NCBI RefSeq assembly: GCF_900323885.1
Contig: NZ_OOHJ01000011.1
Location: 310,001 to 374,000, forward strand
Length of the DNA: 64,000 nucleotides
Direction of reading: 5' to 3'
DNA from: [Actinomadura] parvosata subsp. kistnae
GTDB taxonomy: Bacteria; Actinomycetota; Actinomycetes; Streptosporangiales; Streptosporangiaceae
This document shows positions 1-8,098 of the stretch, piece by piece. Under the pieces are notes generated by a model that saw only the letters and a program-made list of their open reading frames with translations, was not told the origin of the DNA and searched no databases. The position numbers and the translations under genes are program-made. Numbering within the stretch: position 1 is the stretch's first letter; each line of letters opens with the position of its first letter.

Positions 1-1059
1 CTGCTCGCCGTGGCGGCCGGGGCGGTCATCGGCATGACGGTCGTCGGCCGCCTCGTCGACCGGTACGGCAGCAGCCGGGCCGTCGTGCCCGCCGCCCTGG
101 CGCAGGGCGTGGTGCTGGTGCCGCCCGCGTACGCACCCGACCTGGTCACGCTGTCGGGGACACTACTGGTGTTCGGCATCGTGCACGGGATACTCGACGT
201 GTCCATGAACGCCAACGCCGTCGAGGTGGAACGCGGCCACGGACGGCCGATCATGTCGTCGTTCCACGCCGTCTACAGCGTGGGCGGGTTCGCGGGCGCC
301 ACGGCGGGCGGGCTGTTCGCGCACCGGGAGCTGTCGGCGGCGGTCACGTTCTGGACGGTCGGCGCGATGATCGCGGTGCTGGCCGCGTGGGCGGCGCGCT
401 GGGCGCTCCGCTCCGCACCCGCCGCCCAGCCCGCCACGCGGGAACGGGCCGACCGGCCCCGGGGGATCGTCTTCCTGGGGGTGCTGGCGTTCTGCTGCCT
501 GGTGGGCGAGGGGGCGGCGGCCGACTGGAGCTCGGTCTACCTCCGCGAGGACCTGCTGGCCACGCCCGGCATCGCCGCCGCCGGCTACGCCGCCTTCTCG
601 ATCATGATGACGGCCGGACGCATGGCCGGCGACCGCCTCGCCGCCCGCTTCGGCCCCGTCACCCTGGTACGGTGCTGCGGCCTGCTCGCCGCGACCGGCC
701 TCGGCCTGGCCCTGCTGGGCGGGCACCAGGTGGCCGGGGTGATCGGGTTCGGCTGCTTCGGGGCGGGGCTGTCGTGCATCGTGCCGCAGGTGTTCTCCGC
801 CGCCGGCCACCGCGACCCGGCCTTCGCCGGCCGGGCACTGGCCCGGGTCGCCTCGATCGGCTACCTGGGGATGCTGTCGGGGCCGGTGTTCATCGGGGCG
901 CTGGCCGAGCTGACGGGCCTGCCCCGCGCACTGGCCATCCCGGCCCTGCTGGCCGCCTTCGTCGCCCTGACCGCCACGGCGCTGCGCGTACGAACGAAGG
1001 AACCGGCGAGCCAGGCACCGGCGGGGCAGGCGCCGCGTACGGATGATGTCAGCCGATGA
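1..1059 (+). CDS. MFS transporter, fucose-permease-like (5' end outside window)
   Basis: The reading frame is already open at base 1, so the true start lies upstream; an internal GTG at 10 is probably not the start. The visible 350 or so residues form a hydrophobic multi-pass protein with the MFS loop signature GRLVDRYGSSR near the beginning and long alternating hydrophobic segments. It resembles the second MFS gene at 20045 (shared layout: GRLV-R-G loop, then a stretch ending in N-N/D-A-x-x-VER). Substrate unknown; a sugar or drug exporter/importer role is family inference. Its 3' end overlaps the convergent TauE/SafE gene by 11 bp. Confidence 0.8.
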   Translation: MLAVAAGAVIGMTVVGRLVDRYGSSRAVVPAALAQGVVLVPPAYAPDLVTLSGTLLVFGIVHGILDVSMNANAVEVERGHGRPIMSSFHAVYSVGGFAGATAGGLFAHRELSAAVTFWTVGAMIAVLAAWAARWALRSAPAAQPATRERADRPRGIVFLGVLAFCCLVGEGAAADWSSVYLREDLLATPGIAAAGYAAFSIMMTAGRMAGDRLAARFGPVTLVRCCGLLAATGLGLALLGGHQVAGVIGFGCFGAGLSCIVPQVFSAAGHRDPAFAGRALARVASIGYLGMLSGPVFIGALAELTGLPRALAIPALLAAFVALTATALRVRTKEPASQAPAGQAPRTDDVSR

Positions 1060-1813
1060 AGTGCTGCCAGCCGAGCCTGATCACCATCGCCACCACCACG
1101 CACAGCAGCACGACGCGGACGAACGCGGCGCCCCGCCGCAGCGCCATGCGCGCGCCGAGCTGGGCGCCGGCCACGTTGCACACCGCCATGCCGAGCCCGA
1201 GCGCCCAGTTCACGTGCCCCTGCACGCCGAACACGAGCAGCGCGCCCACGTTCGTCCCGATGTTGATGATCTTCGCGGACGCGGAGGCGGAGACGAAGTC
1301 GAGCCCGAGGATGGTGGTGAAGGCGATGATGAGGAACGTCCCGGTGCCCGGCCCCATGATGCCGTCGTAGAAGGCGATCACCACGCCCGCCGCCAGCACC
1401 GCCGCGAGCACGCGGGGCCTGGTCCGCAGGTGCGGCACGGGCACCGCGCCCATCGACGGCCGCAGCGTCACGAACGCGGCCACCGCCAGCAGCACCACCA
1501 TGACGGCGGGCCGCAGCACCTCGGCCGAGATCGACGCCGCCGCCCACGCGCCCAGCCCGGCGCTGAGCACGGCCAGCGCCGCCCCCGGGACCGCCACCTG
1601 CCGGTCCACCTTGGTGGAGCGGGCGTACGCGACGGCGGCGGACGTCGTGCCGAACACCGACGAGAACTTGTTCGTGGCCATCGCCTCGACCGTCGGCATG
1701 CCGGTGATGAGAAGGGCAGGCAGTTGCAGCAGCCCGCCGCCGCCCACGACGGCGTCCACCCAGCCCGCTCCGGCCGCCGCGACCAGCAACACCAGGATCT
1801 GATCCAGCGGCAC
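1049..1813 (-). CDS. TauE/SafE family sulfite exporter-like permease
   Basis: 254-aa integral membrane protein with a typical opening for the family (residues 5-40: hydrophobic helix, then WVDAVVGGGGLLQLPALL) and a second related half (FYDGIMGPGTGTFLIIAF), as in the duplicated TSUP/TauE fold. The GTG start at 1813 is preceded by a purine-rich GGGGGAG. The family exports sulfite, sulfonates or other organic anions; the substrate cannot be told from sequence. It stands alone, convergent with the upstream MFS gene, and backs on to a repetitive spacer. Confidence 0.85.
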   Translation of the reverse strand: MPLDQILVLLVAAAGAGWVDAVVGGGGLLQLPALLITGMPTVEAMATNKFSSVFGTTSAAVAYARSTKVDRQVAVPGAALAVLSAGLGAWAAASISAEVLRPAVMVVLLAVAAFVTLRPSMGAVPVPHLRTRPRVLAAVLAAGVVIAFYDGIMGPGTGTFLIIAFTTILGLDFVSASASAKIINIGTNVGALLVFGVQGHVNWALGLGMAVCNVAGAQLGARMALRRGAAFVRVVLLCVVVAMVIRLGWQHFIG

Positions 1814-1860
1814 GCGCCACTCCCCCGACTTCCCCCGATAAAAACCGTCATGAGTGTATA

Positions 1861-2285
1861 AGTCGGGCCTCAGTCACCCCGCCCCCACCCACCCCGCTGG
1901 GGGCCCCACCCCACCACGCCCGCCCTCACCCCAGCCTCGCCGGTCGCAGGCCCCGCACCACCGCCCGCACGTCGGCCGCACCCCGCCCGCACCCAGCCGC
2001 ACACCGGCCACATCCCGGTCACAGGCCCCTACACTCCCGCCCGCACGTCGGCCGCACCCCGGCCGCAGCCAGCCGCACCCGCCGCACGCCGGCCACATCC
2101 CGGCCGCAGGCCCCCACACCCCCGCCCGCACGTCGGCCGCACCCCGGCCGCAGTCAGCCACACCCGCCGCACGCCGGCCACATCCCGGCCGGAGCCAGCC
2201 ACACCCGCCGCACGCCGGCCACACCCCAGCCGCAAGCCTTCTCCTGGGGCGGGATATTCGTTTCAGCAGGGCCTGGACGCTTCGG
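1861..2285. repeat. GC-rich degenerate tandem repeat spacer
   Basis: This 437-bp intergenic stretch holds about three diverged copies of a 70-110 bp unit, each opening with CCCGCACGTCGGCCGCACCC (about 1968, 2039 and 2123) and containing CGGCCACATCCCGG. Inside the last copy the shorter motif CGCCGCACGCCGGCCACA is itself repeated. Reading frames stay open on both strands because the unit lacks stops, but the translations are pure repeat with no start signal. I see no gene here. Confidence 0.75.
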
Positions 2286-2297
2286 TAGGGTCGGGGG
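2261..2297 (+). promoter_or_regulatory. candidate leaderless promoter
   Basis: TTTCAG (2261-2266) and TAGGGT (2286-2291) are spaced 19 bp, and the ATG at 2298 follows the -10 hexamer by 7 nt, so the transcript would start at or next to the start codon. No clear Shine-Dalgarno sequence is present. Confidence 0.35.
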
Positions 2298-3134
2298 ATG
2301 TCGATCTTCGGTCCGGTTGTCGATGTCCGTCCGCTGTTCCCGAGGGAGCGGGAGGCTCTGCTCGGGCTGCTGCGCGCCCTGTCCCCCGCCGACTGGGGCA
2401 GGGCCACGGTCTGCCCCGGGTGGGACGTGCACGACGTCGTGTCGCACGTGCTCAACGACTACCTGCGGCGCCTCTCAGGAGCGCGTGACGGGCACCGGGG
2501 CGCGATCTTCGCCGACGACGAGACGTTGCCCACCTACCTTGCCCGCACCAACGACGAGTTCGTCAGGGCGGGTCGCCAGCTCAGCTCGCGGGTGCTGATC
2601 GAGCTGCTGGAGCACCTGGGGCCGCAGCTCGACGGGGTCTGGGCGGCGTACGACATCGAGGGCCCCGCAGGGCTGAACGTGTCGTGGGCGGCCACCGACC
2701 TCGACAGCCCCGGCTGGCTCGATGTCGGCCGCGAGTACACCGAGTTCTGGGTCCACCAGCAGCAGGTGCGCGACGCGGTCTCCCTGCCGGGGGCGATGGA
2801 GCCGGAGCTGATGGCGCCGGTCCTGGACGTGTTCGCGCGCGCCCTGCCCTTCACCCTGCGGGCACACGACCGGCCCGAAGGCACGGCCGCCGAGCTGGAG
2901 GTGCGTGGGCCGGCCGGTGGGCGGTGGTGCGCCGTGTGGCAGGCGGGCCGGTGGCGGATGGCCGCGCCCGGCGTCGACGGTGAGCCGGCCGCGCGCGTGT
3001 CCATGGACCAGGACACGTTCTGGCGGCTCGCCACCAGGGGCATCGACGTCGAGCAGGCCCGTACGCGGGCCGAGGCGAGCGGCGACCCCGAGCTCACCGC
3101 CGCCATGACGACCTTGCTGGCCGTCGTCGCCTGA
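2298..3134 (+). CDS. maleylpyruvate isomerase family mycothiol-dependent protein
   Basis: 278 aa. The N-terminal half has the DinB/MDMPI four-helix pattern with the hallmark CPGWDVHDVVSHV (around residues 39-51), where the family carries metal-binding histidines, and FWVHQQQVRD near 150 for a later helix. The C-terminal quarter looks like the SCP2-like extension common in actinobacterial members. Members use mycothiol or other low-molecular thiols for isomerisation or conjugation; the specific reaction is unknown. Monocistronic by context, with a leaderless-type promoter. Confidence 0.8.
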   Translation: MSIFGPVVDVRPLFPREREALLGLLRALSPADWGRATVCPGWDVHDVVSHVLNDYLRRLSGARDGHRGAIFADDETLPTYLARTNDEFVRAGRQLSSRVLIELLEHLGPQLDGVWAAYDIEGPAGLNVSWAATDLDSPGWLDVGREYTEFWVHQQQVRDAVSLPGAMEPELMAPVLDVFARALPFTLRAHDRPEGTAAELEVRGPAGGRWCAVWQAGRWRMAAPGVDGEPAARVSMDQDTFWRLATRGIDVEQARTRAEASGDPELTAAMTTLLAVVA

Positions 3135-3239
3135 CATCTTCATGATTCACTTCCAGGCCACCCGCACGCCATCGCGGGTGGGTGAGAATCCGAATCGCGA
3201 CAGTGACAGCGGATCGGATCATCGGGAGGCGGGCGTCCT

Positions 3240-3866
3240 GTGTCGACCGATCAGCAGCACGGGGCGGCCCTCGGCGGTGGCCCGTTCCTGCGGGAGTTCC
3301 TGCGATCGCCCCTGCGGACGGCCGCGGTGCGGCCGAGCTCGGCGCGGCTGGCGGCGCGGATGGTGGCCGGCGTCCCCGAGCGCGGCCAGCCGGTGGTGGT
3401 CGAGCTGGGTGCCGGGACGGGCGCTTTCACCTCCGCCATCCAGCGGCGGCTGGGCGGCCGGGGCAGGCACGTCGTGGTCGAGCTCAACGACCGGTTCGCC
3501 GCCGGGATCGCGCGGGCGTACCCGTCCGTGGAGGTGGTCCGCGACGACGCCGTACGGCTGCCGCACCTGCTCGCCGGCCTCGGCATCGGCCCTGGGACGG
3601 TGGACGTGGTGGTCAGCGGGCTGCCGTGGATCGCGTACGCGGGGCAGCCGCCGCTGGTCGAGTCCGTGGCCCGCGTCCTGTCGCCCGCCGGGGTCTATAC
3701 GCAGTTCGCCTACACCTGGACGCGGTGGGCCCCGCCTGCCCGGCGGCTGGTCGAGGGGTTGCGCGGAGCGTTCGAGGAGGTCGTCACGAGCACGACGGTC
3801 TGGCGCAACCTCCCGCCTGCGGTGGTCCACCTGGCCCGCCGCCCACGCCCCCAGCCGCCCGCGTGA
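3240..3866 (+). CDS. SAM-dependent methyltransferase, PmtA/rRNA-dimethylase-like fold
   Basis: 208 aa from a GTG start. Motif I is clear, VVVELGAGTGAF (about residues 45-56), followed by an acidic residue ending strand 2 (VVVELND) and a motif IV-like VVVSGLPW. The layout matches small methyltransferases annotated as phospholipid N-methyltransferase or KsgA-like; lipid versus RNA substrate cannot be decided. The downstream neighbour is convergent, so it forms its own unit. Confidence 0.75.
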   Translation: MSTDQQHGAALGGGPFLREFLRSPLRTAAVRPSSARLAARMVAGVPERGQPVVVELGAGTGAFTSAIQRRLGGRGRHVVVELNDRFAAGIARAYPSVEVVRDDAVRLPHLLAGLGIGPGTVDVVVSGLPWIAYAGQPPLVESVARVLSPAGVYTQFAYTWTRWAPPARRLVEGLRGAFEEVVTSTTVWRNLPPAVVHLARRPRPQPPA

Positions 3867-3893
3867 TCCCCCCGGCCATCGCCGGAGTGCCCG

Positions 3894-4769
3894 TCACCGG
3901 CCGAGTGGCTGGGCGGACGGGCTGTCCGGGCGGTCGGTGAAGCGCTGCTGGCCCAGCACCGCGAGCAGCCGCAGCTTCTCGTAGCCCTCCGTGCGGGGTG
4001 GGGCGGTGAGCACCAGCAGGGCCTGTGACTGGTCCTCGGTGAAGAGCACCTGGCAGTCCAGCTCGATCTCGCCCAGCTCGGGATGGATGAGGATCTTGTG
4101 GTCCTCGAAGCGTTTGGCCACCTCGTGCCGGTCCCACAGCTCGGCGAACTCGTCGCTCACCTTGCGCAGCGCCCGGACGAGCTCGCCCGCCCGCGACTGC
4201 GGCCCTCTCGACCCGTAGGCGGCGCGCAGGTTCGCGACGAGGGCGCGGCTCTGGCGGTCGCGGTCGTTCTCCGGGTAGCGCAGCCGCTCGGACGGGTCGG
4301 TGAACCAGCGGTAGATCTCGGAGCGGGCGTGGCCGGTGCAGCCGGACTTATCGCCGAACAGGGCTTCGGCCATCCGGTTCTGGACGAGCGTCTCGCCCAG
4401 CTCCGACAGGATGAGCGCCGGGGTGTCGTCGAGGCGGTCCAGTACGCGCAGCAACGCGGGGGCGACGTGCGTGGCGTCCTTCGTCACGGCGGGGGCGTTG
4501 TGGCCGGCGACCTGGAACAGGTAGTCGCGTTCGTCGCTCGTCAGCCGCAGCGCCCGGGCGAGCGAGGCCAGCATCTGCACGCTCGGCTGCGGGCCGCGCT
4601 GCTGCTCCAGCCGGGTGTAGTAGTCGGCCGACATCACCGCGAGCGACGCCACCTCCTCGCGCCGCAGGCCGGTGGCGCGGCGGCGCGCGCCCGCCGGCAG
4701 GCCGACGTCCTCGGGCCGTAGCGCCTCGCGGCGGCGGCGCAGGAAGTCCGCCAGTGCTGCACGATCCAT
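3894..4769 (-). CDS. XRE-family regulator with MmyB-like ligand domain
   Basis: 291 aa. The first 75 residues form an XRE helix-turn-helix (LRREEVASLAVMSADYYTRL, then QMLASLARALRLTSDERDYLF); the remainder matches the PAS-like MmyB ligand-binding domain found in actinobacterial regulators of oxidoreductases and transporters (IYRWFTDPSERLRYP; ELWDRHEV). The start codon is 7 nt after a CATAAT -10 hexamer on the minus strand with no ribosome binding site, so a leaderless mRNA is likely. The regulated target is not obvious; members often control a divergent dehydrogenase gene, which is absent here. Confidence 0.85.
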   Translation of the reverse strand: MDRAALADFLRRRREALRPEDVGLPAGARRRATGLRREEVASLAVMSADYYTRLEQQRGPQPSVQMLASLARALRLTSDERDYLFQVAGHNAPAVTKDATHVAPALLRVLDRLDDTPALILSELGETLVQNRMAEALFGDKSGCTGHARSEIYRWFTDPSERLRYPENDRDRQSRALVANLRAAYGSRGPQSRAGELVRALRKVSDEFAELWDRHEVAKRFEDHKILIHPELGEIELDCQVLFTEDQSQALLVLTAPPRTEGYEKLRLLAVLGQQRFTDRPDSPSAQPLGR

Positions 4770-4775
4770 ACGCCC

Positions 4776-4781
4776 ATTATG
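4776..4781 (-). promoter_or_regulatory. -10 hexamer of the XRE gene
   Basis: CATAAT on the minus strand, 7 nt before the ATG at 4769, is consistent with a leaderless transcript. Confidence 0.35.
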
Positions 4782-4840
4782 TTCGCCGCCGGCCGGTGCT
4801 CCGGGGGCTCAGACAGGGCTTGCCGATCCCCCCATACCGG

Positions 4841-4933
4841 TCAGGTGATCAGCGTCCACTCGCAGATGTCCAGTAAGCACACCAGCGCCCACAACAGGAG
4901 CGCGACGATCCTCTGCTGCTCCCCGACCCGCAT
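4841..4933 (-). CDS. 30-aa hydrophobic micropeptide downstream of MgtA-type ATPase
   Basis: A short ORF of 30 codons: a polar N-terminus (MRVGEQQR), then one hydrophobic segment (IVALLLWALVCLLDICEWTL) long enough to cross a membrane once. The ATG at 4933 is preceded by AAGAGGGGG about 6 nt upstream, a fair ribosome binding site. It follows the MgtA-type ATPase stop by about 100 bp and has its own upstream dyad (4965-4984) identical in its arms to one before tatA. By length and plan (basic tip plus one helix) it recalls MgtR/MgtS/KdpF-type regulatory micropeptides of cation transporters. Homology is not proven; that function is inference. It is too short for usual gene finders. Confidence 0.5.
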   Translation of the reverse strand: MRVGEQQRIVALLLWALVCLLDICEWTLIT

Positions 4934-4964
4934 GCCCGCCCCCTCTTGGTGTTGGCGCCATGAT

Positions 4965-4992
4965 ACTTGCCGCCTTGCGCAACTATGGAACT
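4965..4992 (-). promoter_or_regulatory. candidate ArsR operator upstream of micropeptide
   Basis: On the + strand ACTTGC-N8-GCAACT (4965-4984) is followed by GAACT at 4988-4992. The same element with the same spacing recurs at 8440-8467 before tatA. It ends 31 nt upstream of the micropeptide ATG, a good place for promoter control. Confidence 0.5.
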
Positions 4993-5030
4993 GGAGGGCT
5001 TACAGGGTGAGTGGAGCCGCAGGGACGTGG

Positions 5031-7664
5031 TCAGCTTCGTTCGGCGATCCAGCCGGTCCTGCGGTTGATCGCCAGCAGCCCGCCGCCGTACAGGACGACC
5101 ACCAGCAGCAGCCACGCGTAGCTCGCGGCAGGCAGCGCGACCAGCCCGAACACGCCCGCCAACGGCGAGAGCGGCAGCAGCAGGCCCACCACCGCGAGCG
5201 CGCCCGCCGCCAGCCCGAGCGGGCGTGACACCTGGATCGTGGGGCGGAGCAGCAGCATGACGACCGCCTGGGTGAGCAGGTTCTCGATGAACCAGCCGGT
5301 GTGGAAGGCCGGCTGGCCCGCTGCCCGCACCCCCCACGTCAGGACGGCGAACGTGGCCAGGTCCACGAGCGCGTTCAGCACGCCGAACCCGACGATGAAC
5401 CGCACGATGCCGTTCGGCCGCAACCGCAGAGGGCGGCGCAGGGTGGCCGGTGCGGCCCGGTCGAAGGCGAAGGAGAGCTGGGCGGCGTCGAAGCAGACGT
5501 TCTGCAGCAGCACCTGGATCGGCAGCATCGGCAGGAACGGGAACGCCAGCCCGGCGGCCAGCATCGCGATCACGTTGCCGACGTTCGACGACAGGGCGAT
5601 GCGCAGGTAGGTGATGATGTTGCCGGTGCTGCGGCGGCCGGCCAGCACCGCCTGGTCGACCGCCGTGAGATCCTTGGCGGCGAGCACGATGTCGGCGGCC
5701 TCCCGGGTGACGTCCACGGCCGAGCGCGGGCAGATGCCGACGTCGGCGACGCGCATCGCGGGCCGGTCGTTGCTGCCGTCACCGAGAAACCCCACCGTGT
5801 GCCCCGCCTCGCGCAACGCCGTGACCACCCGGGCCTTGTCCTCCGGGGTGCAGCGGGCGATCACCGTGGCCCGTTCCAGCGCCTGCGGCGTGAGGCTTGC
5901 CGCGTCGGCCACCGCCTCCACCTTGAGGCCCAGGTCGCGGCAGACGCGGGCGGCGGTCGCCGGATGGTCGCCGGTCAGCACCTTCACGGTGATCTCCCGC
6001 CCGGCCAGCACCGCCAGCGCGCCGGCCGCCTCGGGGGACAACGCGTCCACCAGGGTGACGAACCCGACGAGACGCAACCCGCGTTCCTCATCCGGGAGGT
6101 GGTCGCGGATGCCCTCCCCCGCACGCCCGGCGCGGCCCTCAAGCATGCGCTCGGCCGCGCCCGACAGCGCATGCCCGGCGCGGCCCTCAAGCGGGTGCTC
6201 GGCCGTCCTCGAAACCGCGTGCTCGGCCATGCGCTCGGCGGTGCGCTCAGTGGTGCTTTCGGCAGTGGCGACCGCGAGCACCCGCGCCCCCGCTCCGGCC
6301 AGGGCCCGTGCGACCTCGGCGGCGCGGCCTCGCTCCGCCGCGCTCATCGCGCACCGGTCCAGGACGGCTTCCACCGCGCCCTTGACCACCACGACGTACG
6401 CCGCAGCGTCGTCCGTACGGACCAGGGCGCACGACAACTTCCGGGTGGGGTCGAACGGGGTGGCCCGCAGGCCTTCGACATCGCCCGGGTCGGGGGCGGC
6501 GTCGAGGATCGCCTCGTCCAGCGGGTCGGGGGTGGGCGGGTCGGTCAGGTGCAGCGTCCAGAAGCTGTTGACGGCGGCCCAGCGCAGCGCGGCCGGATCG
6601 GCTCTGCCGTCGGGGCCGACGGAGCCGCTGAGCACGGGACGGTCTTGCGTGAGCGTGCCGGTCTTGTCCACGCACAACACGTCGATGGCGCCCACGTCGT
6701 GCAGTGCCGGCAGCCGCTTGACGATCACGCCGTCGCGTGCCAGCAGCGCCGCTCCCCTGGCCAGCGCGGTGGTCACGACGACCGGCAGCATCTCGGGGGT
6801 CAGCCCGACGGCCACCGCCACCGCGAACGGCAGCGCCTCCAGCCCCTTGCCGTGCAGCAACGCGTTGGCGACCAGCGCGACCGGCGGGATGACGAGCATC
6901 ACCCGGACGAGGATCCAGGAGATGCCGTTCACCGAGCGGTCGAACGCCGACGGCTTGCGAGCCGGCGCCTGCTGCGCCCCCGCGTACAGGGTGGCGGCGC
7001 CGGTCGCCGTCACCACGGCCGTCGCGGTGCCCGAGGCCACGCTGCTGCCCTGCCACAGCAGGTGGTCCGTGCCTTCCGGCAGGTCGTGCGCCTGCTTCGG
7101 GACGGGCTCCGACTCGCCGGTCAGCGCCGCCTGGTGCACGGTCAGGCCGCTGGCTCGCAGCAGCCGCACGTCGGCGGGCACCACGTCACCGGGGCCGAGC
7201 TTGATGACGTCGCCGGGGACGAGCTCGTCCACCGGGATCTCCCGCTCCCTCGGCGCCGCCTCCTCATGCGGGCGCCGCCGGACCGTGACCGTGCTGGCCA
7301 CCAGCTCCCGCAGCGCCGCCGTCGAGCGGTCGGCCCGGTGCTCGCCGTTGGAACGCAGCAGGCAGCTCGCCGCGACCAGCAGCACGATCACGCCCGCCGT
7401 ACCCCACGAGGCGATCAGAGCGGAGACCACGCCGAGCGCGAGCAGCACCATCGTGAACGGGTCGCGCAGGCTGCGGGCCAGCCGCCGGGGCCAGGACACC
7501 GGGCGGTGCGCGGGGACGACGTTCTCGCCGTGCGCGAGCAGGCGGCGCTCGGCCTGCGCCTCCGTCAGGCCGCGCGGCCCGCTCTCCAGCAGCCGCAACG
7601 CCCCGAACCGGGTGTCACCCCCCTCAGGCGCCCAGGCCACGCCGATGTTCCGGGGGCAGACCAT
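5031..7664 (-). CDS. mgtA: MgtA-type (P3B) magnesium-translocating P-type ATPase
   Basis: About 880 aa. All P-ATPase landmarks are visible: TGES actuator loop, the MgtA-like LTPEMLPVVVTTALARGAAL before the DKTGTLT phosphorylation site, TGDHPATA, and the hinge GDGSNDRPAMRVADVGI. The C-terminus has the P3B-specific FPFLPMLPIQVLLQN and helices M7-M10. The first residues overlap the arsR stop; ATG 7664, GTG 7640 and ATG 7712 are all possible starts and none has a strong ribosome site, suggesting translational coupling. Unusual: a repetitive 45-residue insert (about 6085-6265, motifs AERMAEH, RTAEH, LEGRAG) between nucleotide- and phosphorylation-domain segments, not expected in the family. Expected role: Mg2+ (or similar divalent cation) uptake; metal specificity is inference. 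Confidence 0.85.
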   Translation of the reverse strand: MVCPRNIGVAWAPEGGDTRFGALRLLESGPRGLTEAQAERRLLAHGENVVPAHRPVSWPRRLARSLRDPFTMVLLALGVVSALIASWGTAGVIVLLVAASCLLRSNGEHRADRSTAALRELVASTVTVRRRPHEEAAPREREIPVDELVPGDVIKLGPGDVVPADVRLLRASGLTVHQAALTGESEPVPKQAHDLPEGTDHLLWQGSSVASGTATAVVTATGAATLYAGAQQAPARKPSAFDRSVNGISWILVRVMLVIPPVALVANALLHGKGLEALPFAVAVAVGLTPEMLPVVVTTALARGAALLARDGVIVKRLPALHDVGAIDVLCVDKTGTLTQDRPVLSGSVGPDGRADPAALRWAAVNSFWTLHLTDPPTPDPLDEAILDAAPDPGDVEGLRATPFDPTRKLSCALVRTDDAAAYVVVVKGAVEAVLDRCAMSAAERGRAAEVARALAGAGARVLAVATAESTTERTAERMAEHAVSRTAEHPLEGRAGHALSGAAERMLEGRAGRAGEGIRDHLPDEERGLRLVGFVTLVDALSPEAAGALAVLAGREITVKVLTGDHPATAARVCRDLGLKVEAVADAASLTPQALERATVIARCTPEDKARVVTALREAGHTVGFLGDGSNDRPAMRVADVGICPRSAVDVTREAADIVLAAKDLTAVDQAVLAGRRSTGNIITYLRIALSSNVGNVIAMLAAGLAFPFLPMLPIQVLLQNVCFDAAQLSFAFDRAAPATLRRPLRLRPNGIVRFIVGFGVLNALVDLATFAVLTWGVRAAGQPAFHTGWFIENLLTQAVVMLLLRPTIQVSRPLGLAAGALAVVGLLLPLSPLAGVFGLVALPAASYAWLLLVVVLYGGGLLAINRRTGWIAERS
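6085..6265 (-). repeat. in-frame repeat expansion inside the ATPase gene
   Basis: GC-rich near-repeats built on GCGCTCGGC and GCGCGGCCCTCAAGC encode a low-complexity, His/Glu/Arg/Gly-rich loop. The reading frame is kept, so this is a tolerated loop extension. Confidence 0.6.
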
Positions 7665-8070
7665 GCTGGTGTTCGGCGGGCACGCCGGTCGGGCGTTCAG
7701 CAGGCAGGTCACGCCGGTGCCCGGCGGGCAGGCCAGGCCGGTGTTCGGCAGGCAGGCCGGTCCGTTCGGACAGCCGGCCGATCAGGACGTGCACGGTCGC
7801 CACGATGTCCTCGTCGTCGATGAGGTAGACCACCCTGCGGCCCTCGCGCCTCGACCGGACGAGGCCGGCGAGCTTGAGTTTGGCCAGGTGCTGGCTGACC
7901 GCCGGCAAGGCGCCGCCCACGCGCTCCGCCAGCCCGGTCACGTCACACTCGCCCTGCGCCAGCGCCCACACGATGTGCAGCCGCGGCGGCGAGGACAGCA
8001 GGGCGAACACGGCAGCGGCCTCGGCCAGCACCTCAGCCGACGGATCAACGAACTCAGCAGTCGCCACCAT
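7624..8070 (-). CDS. ArsR/SmtB-family regulator with repetitive His-rich tail
   Basis: 148 aa. Residues 15-95 are a winged helix of the ArsR type (FALLSSPPRLHIVWALAQGE; LPAVSQHLAKLKLAGLVRSRR; VVYLIDDEDIVATVHVLI). The start at ATG 8070 follows GAGGGAAGGG. The last 45 residues are a degenerate 9-residue repeat (GLPAEHRRP-like) with several histidines, built on a roughly 27-bp DNA repeat. It is gene two of tatA-arsR-mgtA, 28 nt after tatA, and its stop lies inside the ATPase start region. It probably senses a metal and represses this operon through the ACTTGC-N8-GCAACT sites (inference). The tail might add metal ligands or be neutral repeat growth. Confidence 0.85.
   Translation of the reverse strand: MVATAEFVDPSAEVLAEAAAVFALLSSPPRLHIVWALAQGECDVTGLAERVGGALPAVSQHLAKLKLAGLVRSRREGRRVVYLIDDEDIVATVHVLIGRLSERTGLPAEHRPGLPAGHRRDLPAERPTGVPAEHQHGLPPEHRRGLGA
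7626..7765 (-). repeat. 27-bp coding minisatellite (ArsR tail)
   Basis: About five imperfect copies of a 27-bp unit around GCCGGTGTTCGGCAGGCAGG on the + strand, in frame, encode the 9-residue tail repeats of the ArsR protein. Confidence 0.6.
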
Positions 8071-8098
8071 CACCCTTCCCTCACGGCAGACACCAAGT

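Noticed and set aside
1874..2455. Long minus-strand frame rich in CGRRAAGV repeats as a protein gene
   Set aside because: It is the translation of the intergenic DNA repeat, with no ribosome site and overlap with a real gene.
4959..5009. 16-codon plus-strand ORF over the operator before the micropeptide
   Set aside because: No ribosome site and it covers the regulatory dyad.
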